From Metabacillus sp. FJAT-52054 (GTDB lineage Bacteria > Bacillota > Bacilli > Bacillales > Bacillaceae): a stretch of 64,000 bases of DNA. Each line of letters opens with the position of its first letter. Position 1 is the first letter of the stretch. Where the stretch lies: positions 1,992,723 through 2,056,722 of the forward strand of contig NZ_CP147407.1 in the NCBI RefSeq assembly GCF_037201815.1, given 5' to 3'. Under the pieces are notes generated by a model. The model did no database searches. It was not told the DNA's origin and was given only the letters and a program-made list of their open reading frames with translations. Shown piece by piece: positions 46,852 through 55,661 of this stretch. The translations under genes were made by a program, and so were the position numbers.

Positions 46852-47229
46852 TCACACTCGTTTTTTGTACACTCTCATTGCAAAGAAATAGGCTGCCAGC
46901 AAAATCCCGGCGCACCATGCAAGGGCGACCCATATATCATTGCCCACCGGCTGATTAGAAAGCAGAGCACGAATCGCTTCCACGATTGAGGTGACAGGCT
47001 GGTTTTCGGCAAATGCGCGAACGATTGGCGGCATCGACTCAGTCGGCACAAACGCTGAGCTGATAAAAGGAAGGAAAATAATTGGGTAGGAAAAGGCGCT
47101 TGCACCATCGACTGATTTTGCGGACAGTCCGGCAATCGCTGCCACCCATGTTAATGCAAGGGTAAACAGCGCAAGGATGCCTGCTACTGCAAGCCATGAG
47201 AGGATTCCCGCTGGTGATCGAAATCCCAT
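46852..47229 (-). pseudogene. ABC-2 permease (DrrB-like), C-terminal remnant
   Basis: Only the last 125 residues remain: GFRSPAGILSWLAVAGILAL, then the DrrB-type IIFLPFISSAFVPTESMPPI and FAENQPVTSIVEAIRALL, and a last helix. Complete proteins of the family have about 250 residues. The N-terminal half is missing; sequence directly upstream is the truncated ATPase in another frame. The ATG at the junction has no ribosome site. Probably non-functional. Confidence 0.8.
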
Positions 47230-47630
47230 GTTGAGACCCTGCGGTCGGCCGCGTCTGACAGACTGAAGCGCTTAAGCAAGTCTTCCGAAATCTGGCGCGG
47301 ATTTGTGAGGTAACGCAGCTTGGCAATCATGATCAGGTTTTCCCGTCCTGTTAAAATCTCGTCAACGGCGGCAAATTGACCAGTAAGACTGATCCCCTGC
47401 CGAACATTTTCGGGGTTTAGCGCAACATCAAATCCGTTTACTGTGGCGCTTCCGCTGTCATGTGTGAGCAGCGTAGTGAGGATTTTGACTACTGTTGTTT
47501 TACCTGCACCATTGGAGCCAAGCAGGGCGAAAATACTGCCCTTTTCCACCTCGAAATCTACGCCTTGCAAAACTTCAAGCTGTCTATAAGACTTTTTCAG
47601 TCCTCTTACTTGGATGGAATTGTTTTGCAT
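47184..47630 (-). pseudogene. ABC ATPase (DrrA-like), N-terminal half only
   Basis: 148 residues of an expected 300 or so. Walker A (LGSNGAGKTTVVKIL) and Q-loop area (SLTGQFAAVDEILTGRENL) are present. The reading follows the DrrA family through DAADRRVST, where the signature YSGGMRRR should follow, but instead runs into 15 unrelated residues and a stop. ABC signature, Walker B and H-loop are lost, so no ATP hydrolysis is possible. Start is intact (AAGGAGGGG). Confidence 0.82.
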
Positions 47631-47642
47631 ATTTACCCCTCC

Positions 47643-48509
47643 TTATCTGACTGTAACCTTTGACAAATCAGCCTCTATCCCTTTGAGTGAAGCATAGGTC
47701 AACTTATCCATCATAGCGCCTTCAAAGCAGATGGTTTTAATGGCACGGTAATATTTCTTAGTCAATGTAAAACCCGGAAGAAAAGATACGTTCCTAAGTG
47801 TCGCTCCTTTAAACGAAACATCGTTTACCGCCGCCTTGCCAAAATTGACCCCAATAAACGTTTGCCCGTCAAAACTCAGACCCCGCAGATCCGATTGTTT
47901 GAAGTCCACCCCGTCAAAGATACAGTTTTCAAAGGTTGTTTTTCTCAGGTCCGTCATGGACAATATCACATCGGTCATGGTTACATCTTTGAATATTACT
48001 CCGTTAAGTCCAGATTTACTGATGTTTGTGCGTACAAGGATTGATCTTTTAAAACTTGAATCCCTAAGGTCCAGGGCGGAGAGGCTGCAGTCGGTCAGAT
48101 TTGCGCCATCAAAATTTGCTTCACGAACATCGCTGCCTTTAAACGAGCTGCCGGTTAGATCTGCGCCAGAAAAATTTGAACCATGAAGCGCACTGCCGTT
48201 AAATTGCCCTTTATGAGCGGTAACGCCCGCAAAATCACTCTTTGACAGGTTACTCGCGCTAAAGTTTGTTACAACCTGCCTTTCTAGCGACCGGGTTAGG
48301 TTAGCTACCTCCTGAACCGTTTCTTCAATATCGCCGATGCTGTCAATGGTAATCTGAAACGCTGTCTCATCGTCCTTGCCCTCGGCTTTAAGATCGCGGA
48401 ACCGCTCCTGCAAATCAGAAAGCAGATCTTCCCTCAATTCAGTCACACTCTTTACCCCATCATACGGCGCGAAAACACCGTCCAAATAGTTGTTCAGTTT
48501 CTCATTCAT
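47643..48509 (-). CDS. HAAS/permease-prefix domain fused to pentapeptide repeats
   Basis: 288 residues. Residues 1-90 (NEKLNNYLDGVFAPYDGVKS, LREDLLSDLQERFRDLKAEG, DDETAFQITIDSIGDIEET) resemble the HAAS or permease-prefix domain often coupled to PadR regulators. Residues about 105-275 are pentapeptide repeats (A-(D/N)-(L/F)-x-x: SNFSGADLTGSSFKGSD, ANFDGANLTDCSLSALDLRD) forming a right-handed beta helix. ATG 48509 follows AGGAGGC and is 13 bases after padR. In the operon it likely worked with the ABC genes downstream, now broken; it may still act alone. Confidence 0.8.
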   Translation of the reverse strand: MNEKLNNYLDGVFAPYDGVKSVTELREDLLSDLQERFRDLKAEGKDDETAFQITIDSIGDIEETVQEVANLTRSLERQVVTNFSASNLSKSDFAGVTAHKGQFNGSALHGSNFSGADLTGSSFKGSDVREANFDGANLTDCSLSALDLRDSSFKRSILVRTNISKSGLNGVIFKDVTMTDVILSMTDLRKTTFENCIFDGVDFKQSDLRGLSFDGQTFIGVNFGKAAVNDVSFKGATLRNVSFLPGFTLTKKYYRAIKTICFEGAMMDKLTYASLKGIEADLSKVTVR

Positions 48510-48522
48510 CCCTTCAAGCCTC

Positions 48523-48852
48523 CTATAATAAGTTTTCAAGTACGCGTTTTGCATACTCCCAGTTGCTTTTGTTCCGGTCATAAGCCGCCTTGCCCTTCTC
48601 GGTAATTTTAAAATATTTCCGCCGTCCCCCCTGAGATTCATTGCCCCAATACCACTCGATATCACCGTCCGCCTCAAGGCGCCGGACGCTTGAATACATC
48701 GTAGCCTCTTTTAGTTCATACTCACCACCCGATCGCTCTGCAATCAGCTTGACGATCTCATAGCCGTAGCGGTCAGCTTCGTTCAAAAGCCGTAAAATCA
48801 TCGTATCCGTATGTCCCCGCAGCAAGTCGGATGTGATTTTCTTTTCGCTCAT
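48523..48852 (-). CDS. PadR-family transcriptional regulator
   Basis: 109 residues: winged helix with DTMILRLLNEADRYGYEIVK, TMYSSVRRLEADGDIEWYWG and GGRRKYFKITEKGKAAY, the PadR pattern (short subfamily 2 type). First gene of the operon padR-pentapeptide-ABC. Probably represses it and responds to the transported drug or envelope stress (inferred). Ribosome site GGAGGTG. Confidence 0.9.
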   Translation of the reverse strand: MSEKKITSDLLRGHTDTMILRLLNEADRYGYEIVKLIAERSGGEYELKEATMYSSVRRLEADGDIEWYWGNESQGGRRKYFKITEKGKAAYDRNKSNWEYAKRVLENLL

Positions 48853-49027
48853 ACAATCACCTCCATATTTGCATGATATGCCACACTACTGTGATTGTCA
48901 AGGTAGTTTGTAAAATATATTACTTTGTCAATTCACTCACTATTATTCTGATCCTTTTTCTGGACTTTCAGATAATTTCCTTTAGTAGGTAATCTTTCCT
49001 TCACATTACATCTGCTTTATACAAACA

Positions 49028-49060
49028 AAATAACAGCAGGCTTGAAAATGCCTGCTGTTC
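49028..49060 (-). terminator. Terminator of the aldo-keto reductase
   Basis: AACAGCAGGC and GCCTGCTGTT, 10-bp perfect stem, T-rich on the minus strand. Confidence 0.85.
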
Positions 49061-49075
49061 CATTTAGAACAAAAT

Positions 49076-50074
49076 TCATTCGCTTTTTAACAAAATCGAA
49101 TCAATCTTCGTTAAATCTTCATCTGTAAAATCTAAATTCTCCAGTGCGGCCACATTTTCTTCAATTTGGCTGACCCTGCTTGCTCCAATTAAAGCAGAAG
49201 TCACTTTCCCGCCGCGAAGGACCCATGCCAAAGCCATCTGCGCAAGGCTTTGTCCGCGTTCAGCAGCAAGTGCATTCAGTTCTTTTACACTTTCAATCAC
49301 GGTATCCGTTACTGCTTCTTCCCCTAACGCCCCACTCGGTTTGGCAGCTCTTGAATCAGCCGGAATGCCTTCTAAATATTTCTTCGTCAGCAGTCCCTGT
49401 GCCAAAGGGCAAAATGCAATAGACCCGACTCCATTGTCATGCAGTACATCCTGAAGTCCGTCCTCAATCCAGCGGTTCAGCATGGAATAACTCGGCTGAT
49501 GAATCAAGATGGGGGTTCCAAGTCTATTCATAATGTTTACTGCTTCGGCTGTTTCTTCTGCACTGTAGCTGGAGATGCCTGCATACAGCGCTTTTCCTTG
49601 CTTCACAATCGAATCAAGGGCACCCATCGTTTCCTCAAGCGGCGTGTTCGGATCCGGACGGTGGGAGTAAAAGATATCGACATAATCAAGGCCCATCCGT
49701 TTTAAGCTTTGATCAATGCTTGCTGTTAAATATTTCTTAGATCCCCATTCTCCATAAGGACCAGGCCACATGTAGTATCCCGCTTTAGTTGAGATGATCA
49801 TTTCATCCCGGTATGGGGCAAAGTCTGCTTTTAAAACGCTTCCAAACATCTCTTCAGCAGATCCAGCCGGGGGACCATAATTGTTGGCAAGGTCAAAATG
49901 GGTAATCCCTAAGTCAAATGCTCTTCTCAGCATCGCCCGGCCATTTTCAAATGGGTCAACGCCTCCGAAATTATGCCACAGTCCAAGGGAAATGGCCGGC
50001 AGGAGCAGACCTGATTGGCCGCATCTGTTATATTTCATTTTTTCATAGCGGTTTTCCGCTGCTTGGTATACCAC
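49076..50074 (-). CDS. Aldo/keto reductase, YghZ-like (glyceraldehyde-3-phosphate reductase type)
   Basis: 332 residues, TIM-barrel AKR. Active-site Asp and Tyr in FDLANNYGPPAGSAEEMFG, His in DIFYSHRPDPNTPLEET; NADPH loop near the end (SALIGASRVSQIEENV). The long loop KAGYYMWPGPYGEWGSKKYL and the start RCGQSGLLLPAISLGLWHNFG are typical of YghZ/Gpr, which reduces L-glyceraldehyde 3-phosphate and methylglyoxal. GTG start at 50074 after AGGAGGAG. Single gene. Confidence 0.85.
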   Translation of the reverse strand: MVYQAAENRYEKMKYNRCGQSGLLLPAISLGLWHNFGGVDPFENGRAMLRRAFDLGITHFDLANNYGPPAGSAEEMFGSVLKADFAPYRDEMIISTKAGYYMWPGPYGEWGSKKYLTASIDQSLKRMGLDYVDIFYSHRPDPNTPLEETMGALDSIVKQGKALYAGISSYSAEETAEAVNIMNRLGTPILIHQPSYSMLNRWIEDGLQDVLHDNGVGSIAFCPLAQGLLTKKYLEGIPADSRAAKPSGALGEEAVTDTVIESVKELNALAAERGQSLAQMALAWVLRGGKVTSALIGASRVSQIEENVAALENLDFTDEDLTKIDSILLKSE

Positions 50075-50241
50075 AAGTAACTCCTCCTTACATTTTATGT
50101 ACGGTTTTTTGTCATAAGAGCGATAGCTTTCTGTAAAAAGGTGATTCTATGAATAAGTTTAACATTGCTTTAGTACAGTTTGAAAAAAATCTGTTCAAAT
50201 TTTACTATTTTTATAAACCGCTTACAACGGAAAAGAAGATG

Positions 50242-50278
50242 AGAAAACGCCGGTACTTGAAAAGCAGCCGGTGTTTTC
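50242..50278 (-). terminator. Terminator of the VOC-family gene
   Basis: GAAAACGCCGG and CCGGTGTTTTC pair with one mismatch. Confidence 0.75.
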
Positions 50279-50320
50279 CCCTCCAGTATGATTTGTGTAT
50301 AAGCAATTAAAAGCGGCATT

Positions 50321-50734
50321 TCATTTAATTCGCTCCGCCAGCTCTACAATAATCCCCTCAGGTCCGCGACAGTAGCATAACTTATATCTATCTTCATAGT
50401 TTTGAATTTCTTTGATGAATTCCGTTCCTTTCTTTTTCAATCTGCCCACAACGGCTTCAATATCTTCCACAGCAAACGCAATGTGCAGGATACCCTGAGT
50501 ATTTGCAAGAGGCGGCTGATCTGATGGTGTATTGTATTTGATTAGCTCTATCCATGCCTGACCGTCGGGCGTCCCCAGCCCTATACATCCTGCTTTAACG
50601 TCATGTAACCCCATCCACTCTCCATCCGATTTCCATTCCCCTTGCACTTCAAGACCTAAATCGAGAAAGAATTCCTTGGCAGCTGATAGATCATTGACGA
50701 TTACTCCTACATGATCCATTCTATGAATCTTCAT
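50321..50734 (-). CDS. VOC-family (glyoxalase/bleomycin-resistance-like) protein
   Basis: 137 residues, two beta-alpha-beta-beta-beta modules: MDHVGVIVNDLSAAKEFF and GILHIAFAVEDIEAVVGRL, with metal ligands His (first strand), Glu of AWIELIKY, His of LHIAF and Glu of IIVELAE. All four ligand positions are filled, so it probably binds a metal. Substrate unknown. ATG 50734 after GGGGGT; longer open frame upstream lacks a ribosome site. Confidence 0.82.
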   Translation of the reverse strand: MKIHRMDHVGVIVNDLSAAKEFFLDLGLEVQGEWKSDGEWMGLHDVKAGCIGLGTPDGQAWIELIKYNTPSDQPPLANTQGILHIAFAVEDIEAVVGRLKKKGTEFIKEIQNYEDRYKLCYCRGPEGIIVELAERIK

Positions 50735-50981
50735 CTCCCATACCCCCTTTTCGCTCCTATTACCTAATAGTTTAATCTTTTCCTGAATTATAGCAGAAGT
50801 CCGTATCTTTAAGCTTTGAGTACCAATTCCCAAAAGAAATACACTGATGCTGAAACAAACGTGGCTTCAAGGGCGGAAGGTGGATTCTCCTCATTATAGC
50901 TCTGAAATTAGCCGTCTTACTCACTCAAAGGTCTCTTAATACCGGCCAATATGGATTTAGCCTATACAATGCTTGGCTCGC

Positions 50982-51012
50982 AAAAAAAATCAATCCCGCT
51001 AAGGATTGATTC
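50982..51012 (-). terminator. Terminator of the S51 gene pair
   Basis: On the minus strand GAATCAATCC and GGATTGATT, then T8. Confidence 0.88.
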
Positions 51013-51021
51013 TCATAATCG

Positions 51022-53544
51022 TTACTTCAATCGAACAGAAACAGGATGTATATCCAGTACTACATTGGTTACCGAATAATCGTCCTTTCCTCCATCTTTG
51101 TATCCCCAGAACCCATCCGTAGTTTCTGTTTTACGGAAGACCAGTTCGACTCCTTTTCCTTGATGGAATGCATAGCTTTTTACTATATTCTCCCCGCTGT
51201 TATCCACCAGGTTGTAGGACAGATAGTTCTTTAAAGTGCCGTGCGGAGTAAGGACTCCTGAATGGGGAGCGGCTTTGAAATCCCCGTATTCATAGCCTTT
51301 GGTTGAGTCTTTATGCGGGCTGATGGCAAATGTCTTTTGTTTCAAATCCACCGAATCCCCCTCTGCAAGCGCCGAGATGGCAATGTTCTTAAAATGGCCT
51401 TTTTTCTTCTCTGCTTTCGATAAATCAACGACTGTTAATCCAGCCCGTCCAACGACTTCCACTTTTTGTTCTTTATTATTGACCACCATAGCCGTGTCTT
51501 CATCAATTCCATAGGAAAGCTGGCTTCGGTCCCCTTTGTCATACGCTGTTGCAATCAGTCTGCCAAGTCTCGATTTATTGTCAAAGTGCTGATCAATGAT
51601 CCCATTTTGGAAAAAGCCGAGGCCTCTCTCCAAATATGCGGGACCTCCCTCCTGCTGTTCCATTCCGTTGTACGTATCAGTAAATCCTTTTGATAGGGTA
51701 TCCAGGCTGCCTCCGCCTGCAAGCATGACGTCGCTCATGATCGCTGCCCCGGCACTCGTTCCGCCTAAAACAGCTCCCTTTTTATATATGTCCCATATAG
51801 CAGATAAGGCTTTGGATTCCGTCTGATCCGGATTGAATAACGCTTCTGTGATGGACGTTTGATCACCTCCGACAAACCAAATGGCATTGAGTTCTTTTAT
51901 AGCTGCGGCTGTTTCATCACTGTTCCTGTTTTCCTCCCACTTGGATTCATCTTCTGCTGTTCCTTTAAAATCGTGGGAGGAAATAGGAAGGATCTTCATT
52001 TGATCTTCTTTGACCCCGTATTTGATTAAATCCTTTTTAAAGGCATTCGAAGAACTTAAGCTTCCGCTCGCAGCAGGAATAATCCCGATTTTCGCTTTTG
52101 AATTTCCTCCGGCAAGATCTAAGAACTTCTTATAAACGGCTTCATTGCTTGAACCGAGTGCACCTCCAGCTATAACGAGATTACCTGAAATATCTCCGCG
52201 GTTTACTTTGTCTGGAACCTTGAAATTTGATGGTTTATAGTTTTTAAAGGCCGTTTTATCTTTCTTAAACTTGACCGAAACCGGAACGGCATCAAGCTTT
52301 ACATTGGTGATGGAATAATCATCTTTCTGACCGTCCTGGTAGCCCCAGTATCCATTTGTTGATGCTGTTTTACTGAAAGTTAAGGCGTAGCCTTTCCCTT
52401 TGCTGTCATACAAATAGCTTTTTACAGATTGAGTGGATGAATTATCCGTCAGAGAATAGGCCAGATACGGCTTTAATCTTCCATATGGCGTCAATAATCC
52501 TGTGGCATCCAAAGGTTTGAACTCATAGTATTCATTGCCTTTCGTCGCGTCTTTATCCGGATTGATGGTCATTTCCTTCGTTTGAAGATTGATTTGGTCT
52601 CCTGGTGATAGAAAGCTGACGGAAACATTGTTAACCGGATGGACTTTTTTGCTTGCAGGTTTTGCTTTGCTTGTGTCAATGACGGTTACGCCGCCTCGTC
52701 CGACAATTTCGGCTTTTTTCTCCCGGTTATGAACAATCAGGGCAGTATCTTCATCAATTCCATACGAGTTATACAGGTCCTTCCGCTTTTCGTATTTAAC
52801 AGCGGCAGCCGCAAGCCGGCCAAGTCTCGCTCTTTCATCAAAGTGCTGATCGACGATTCCATAGTGAAAAAATCCGAGTCCTTTTTCAATATAAACTTTT
52901 TCATATTCTTTATTTTGAAGGGGCTCATCTTTCTCTGTAAATTCTCCCTTCAATCCTCCGAGGCTATCACCGCCCGTAATCATGACATCACTCATAATGG
53001 CCGCCCCGGCGCTTGTTCCTCCTATGACACCGCCTTTTTTATACATCGTCCAAATCGCATCAAGTACGCTTGAATTTTTCCCCTTCTTATCTGTTAAGGT
53101 CTCGGTAATGCGAAGCTGATCGCCGCCAACAAACCAAATCGCTGTAAAGTTTTTGATTTGATCTGCCAGTTCTTTGTTATTCACATTGTTCTTCCATTTG
53201 AGTTCATCAAAATCCGTATCGCTGAAATCGTGATTGGACAGGGGAAGAACCTCAATGTTTTCTGACTTTACCCCATATTTCTCTAGGTCCGATTTGAAGT
53301 CTTTCGAAGATTTCAGTTTCCCGCTTGCTGCCGGAACAATCCCGATTTTTGCCTGGTTTTCTCCGCCTGCCAGTTTAATAAAAGATTGATAGACGGCTGC
53401 ATTGCTGCTCCCTAGAGACCCGCCGGTAATAACAAGACTTCCTTTAATCGAATTGCTCGCGATTTGACTTGCATTCGCTGCCGGTAAACTCATTGTTGAT
53501 GCAAATAAACAGGCGGCAGCAAATAGGCTGAACCTTTTTTTCAT
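51022..53544 (-). CDS. Secreted tandem cyanophycinase-family (peptidase S51) protein
   Basis: 840 residues with a Sec signal peptide (about 1-25, cut after NASQ or so) and two homologous S51 units of about 415 residues. Each unit has GSLGSSN or GALGSSN, AIWFVGGDQ, the nucleophile elbow GGTSAGAAIMSDVM (Ser178, Ser597) and DQHFD (about 232-236 and 651-655). Each closes with a beta domain (GYWGYQDGQKDDYSITNV; GFWGYKDGGKDDYSVTNV). Cyanophycinases cut cyanophycin to beta-Asp-Arg dipeptides. Both active sites look intact. It follows the next S51 gene by 19 bases. Confidence 0.88.
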   Translation of the reverse strand: MKKRFSLFAAACLFASTMSLPAANASQIASNSIKGSLVITGGSLGSSNAAVYQSFIKLAGGENQAKIGIVPAASGKLKSSKDFKSDLEKYGVKSENIEVLPLSNHDFSDTDFDELKWKNNVNNKELADQIKNFTAIWFVGGDQLRITETLTDKKGKNSSVLDAIWTMYKKGGVIGGTSAGAAIMSDVMITGGDSLGGLKGEFTEKDEPLQNKEYEKVYIEKGLGFFHYGIVDQHFDERARLGRLAAAAVKYEKRKDLYNSYGIDEDTALIVHNREKKAEIVGRGGVTVIDTSKAKPASKKVHPVNNVSVSFLSPGDQINLQTKEMTINPDKDATKGNEYYEFKPLDATGLLTPYGRLKPYLAYSLTDNSSTQSVKSYLYDSKGKGYALTFSKTASTNGYWGYQDGQKDDYSITNVKLDAVPVSVKFKKDKTAFKNYKPSNFKVPDKVNRGDISGNLVIAGGALGSSNEAVYKKFLDLAGGNSKAKIGIIPAASGSLSSSNAFKKDLIKYGVKEDQMKILPISSHDFKGTAEDESKWEENRNSDETAAAIKELNAIWFVGGDQTSITEALFNPDQTESKALSAIWDIYKKGAVLGGTSAGAAIMSDVMLAGGGSLDTLSKGFTDTYNGMEQQEGGPAYLERGLGFFQNGIIDQHFDNKSRLGRLIATAYDKGDRSQLSYGIDEDTAMVVNNKEQKVEVVGRAGLTVVDLSKAEKKKGHFKNIAISALAEGDSVDLKQKTFAISPHKDSTKGYEYGDFKAAPHSGVLTPHGTLKNYLSYNLVDNSGENIVKSYAFHQGKGVELVFRKTETTDGFWGYKDGGKDDYSVTNVVLDIHPVSVRLK

Positions 53545-53563
53545 GACACGTCCCCCTTATTCT

Positions 53564-54589
53564 TTAGTTTCCGTATAGTGAACCGCTCGAAGATGTTAAG
53601 ACTCCGTTTTGAGAAGACAGCTTATAAGAATATCCATTGGAACTTGACCATGTCTGCAAATTAAACGTATTGCCCGGCCGCAGTTTGATGACGTTCACAT
53701 CCCTGATGGTTAAAGGGTTTCCATAGCCACTTGAAGGAGAAGAGGAGGTTCTCGCTGCATAAACAGATTGCTTCGTTCCGCCTGGCTGTGCCACCACTTT
53801 TGCTGTACCGTCGTTTTCTACTAGCAAAGCCGTTTGTTCATTAACCGCAATGCCTTTTGCCTGACTCGTCCATCCGTCTGATACATTTCTTGATAAAAAT
53901 CCAATAAATCTTCCCATCCGGTCTCTCTGTTCAAAATGTGAATCGGTTATGGTGCTTGTTAAATAACGATTCGCCAGGAAATCACGTGTGAATGTCATGT
54001 AGCGGTTATTTGGATTGTTCAGTGCTTCATCTGAATAGACCGAACCGTTCTTAGCGTCATAGATAAACTCACCTTGGATAGCAAGTCCTGCACTTGTTCC
54101 GCCTATCGGAACATTTTTTTGGATAAGCTGATTGATCACGTCTTCCAGCGGAGTGTTCTTGATGAAATCCGTATAATTGAACTGATCTCCTCCTGCGAAA
54201 AATACCGCTTCCGCTTTGCTGACTTTATCTAAAACAAATGAATCGGAAGAAGCATAGCGGTTATTCAGAAGGATCGTTTCAACCGAATCCAGCTTGGCGT
54301 TATTGGTTTGGGCCAAATCGTATAAATACTGGTTATAGCCGTCTGTTCCAGAAGTCCGGATCACCACAAAGTCTCCACGATTGGCTTTCCTGGCCATCCA
54401 TAGCATGGCTTCATCAACATCTGTACCGCCGCCCATCAGGTTCATTCCATACGAAGTGACAGCGGATACGTTGCCGGTGTTTCCATAGCTGTAATACGAA
54501 TAGTCACCCGCTGCGGCCTGCGCAGATATTCCTTGCACAGATAAAGCTAGTAAGCATCCCGCTACACACGACTTCACAAATTTGTTCAT
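53564..54589 (-). CDS. Secreted cyanophycinase-family (peptidase S51) protein
   Basis: 341 residues, signal peptide about 1-27 (VQGISAQAAA). S51 domain with VFFAGGDQFNY, nucleophile GGTSAGLAIQG (Ser166) and DSHFEQRDRMGR. It is more distant from the tandem protein than the latter's halves are from each other. The C-terminus (about 290-341) is Ser/Gly/Tyr-rich. First gene of a two-gene secreted-hydrolase operon. Ribosome site AGCTGGAG. Natural substrate (cyanophycin or another isopeptide) unproven. Confidence 0.85.
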   Translation of the reverse strand: MNKFVKSCVAGCLLALSVQGISAQAAAGDYSYYSYGNTGNVSAVTSYGMNLMGGGTDVDEAMLWMARKANRGDFVVIRTSGTDGYNQYLYDLAQTNNAKLDSVETILLNNRYASSDSFVLDKVSKAEAVFFAGGDQFNYTDFIKNTPLEDVINQLIQKNVPIGGTSAGLAIQGEFIYDAKNGSVYSDEALNNPNNRYMTFTRDFLANRYLTSTITDSHFEQRDRMGRFIGFLSRNVSDGWTSQAKGIAVNEQTALLVENDGTAKVVAQPGGTKQSVYAARTSSSPSSGYGNPLTIRDVNVIKLRPGNTFNLQTWSSSNGYSYKLSSQNGVLTSSSGSLYGN

Positions 54590-54891
54590 TTCTCCAGCTC
54601 CCCATCATTAAAATTTTACTTGCTCCTTTCACTTTCAATCTTAAAACATGCAAAAATCATGCCAAATTTTGGTCCGATTCCACTATTTAATTGTCGAGGA
54701 GCTCTAGAAGCCTGAAAAAAAGAGGGGAGAAAAAATTTAGTGTTTAAGATGTAAAAGAGTAAAATATCTAAAAATTCTAAAAATAGTAAATCCAGGGTTT
54801 TAATTGGTTCTTTTTTATCATCGGATTAAACCCAATTGTTTTTTTGGATGGCAAATGAGGAAGAATTTCTATAATTGTAAGCAAGAGCAAG

Positions 54892-54907
54892 ATGTAAACG
54901 ATTACTA
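54892..54907 (+). promoter_or_regulatory. cre (CcpA) site upstream of the acetate transporter promoter
   Basis: ATGTAAACGATTACTA matches the consensus WTGNNARCGNWWWCAW at 15 of 16 positions. Its centre is about 30 bp upstream of the -35 box, the position seen at genes that CcpA activates (such as ackA). Confidence 0.65.
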
Positions 54908-54929
54908 TTTCCGTTCTTTCAAAATTAAA

Positions 54930-54958
54930 TTGACACCCCTCTTTGAATCCTGTATTTT
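54930..54958 (+). promoter_or_regulatory. SigA promoter of the acetate-uptake-type gene
   Basis: TTGACA (54930-54935), 17 bp, TATTTT (54953-54958) with an extended TG. Upstream, GGGTTTTAAT...ATTAAACCC with TTGTTTTTTT (about 54796-54848) is a terminator-like hairpin of unknown use. Confidence 0.7.
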
Positions 54959-54992
54959 GTTCAAGTATGTATTAATTTTTAGGAGGTTCATC

Positions 54993-55610
54993 TTGAACAA
55001 TCAGAATGTGCAGCAAGTAAAAATTTCAACGGCCGATCCTTCGGCAATTGGTCTTTTTGGACTCGCTATGGTAACACTAGTCGCTTCATCACAAAAACTC
55101 GGGTTAACGGAAGGACTTTCCTTTATTATCCCTTGGGCAATATTCCTTGGAGGATTTGCTCAGTTGTTTGCCTGCGTTCAGGATGCAAAGCACAACAACA
55201 CTTTCGGTTCAACGGCATTCGGAGCATTTGGCCTGTTTTGGCTTGGTGTTGCTGGTTCATGGCTTATGCAGCTTGGTGTTTTCGGAGACGAACTGGCTTC
55301 CGGGGTTGATTCGAAGCAGCTTGGTATGGCCTTTGTCGGATATTTGATTTTTAGTTTATTCATGACAGTCGGGGCTATGGAAACCCACAAAGTGCTATTT
55401 ACTATTTTCGTTCTTATTGATTTCTTATTTATTGGGTTATCTTTAAGCACTTTTGGAGTCATGCATGAAGCGACACATATGCTTGCTGCAGTTTCCGAAA
55501 TGCTGATCGCACTTGTGTCCTTTTACGGATCCGCTGCTGCAGTATTAAACCCCCATTTTGGACGAGAGTTTCTGCCGGTCGGAAAACCGTTTGGCATTTT
55601 TAAAAAATAA
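54993..55610 (+). CDS. Acetate uptake transporter family (GPR1/FUN34/YaaH, SatP-like)
   Basis: 205 residues, six membrane helices. The signature near the start, ADPSAIGLFGLAMVTLVASS, corresponds to the N-P-x-P-x-G-L motif (here DPSAIGL). TTG 54993 follows AGGAGGT by 6 bases; the frame is open 63 codons further up but that part lacks a ribosome site and contains the promoter. Likely takes up acetate or succinate with protons. The cre site suggests CcpA links it to overflow metabolism. Confidence 0.85.
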   Translation: MNNQNVQQVKISTADPSAIGLFGLAMVTLVASSQKLGLTEGLSFIIPWAIFLGGFAQLFACVQDAKHNNTFGSTAFGAFGLFWLGVAGSWLMQLGVFGDELASGVDSKQLGMAFVGYLIFSLFMTVGAMETHKVLFTIFVLIDFLFIGLSLSTFGVMHEATHMLAAVSEMLIALVSFYGSAAAVLNPHFGREFLPVGKPFGIFKK

Positions 55611-55617
55611 CGAAAAA

Positions 55618-55650
55618 ATAGTCTCTCCGTTTCTGGGAGAGACTGTTTTC
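55618..55650 (+). terminator. Terminator of the acetate transporter
   Basis: AGTCTCTCC and GGGAGAGACT then GTTTTC. Confidence 0.8.
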
Positions 55651-55661
55651 GTTATGAATCT

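Noticed and set aside
50149..50313. 54-codon plus-strand frame between the aldo-keto reductase and VOC genes
   Set aside because: Its second half overlaps the terminator of the VOC gene and it has no recognisable family; AT-rich chance frame is more likely.
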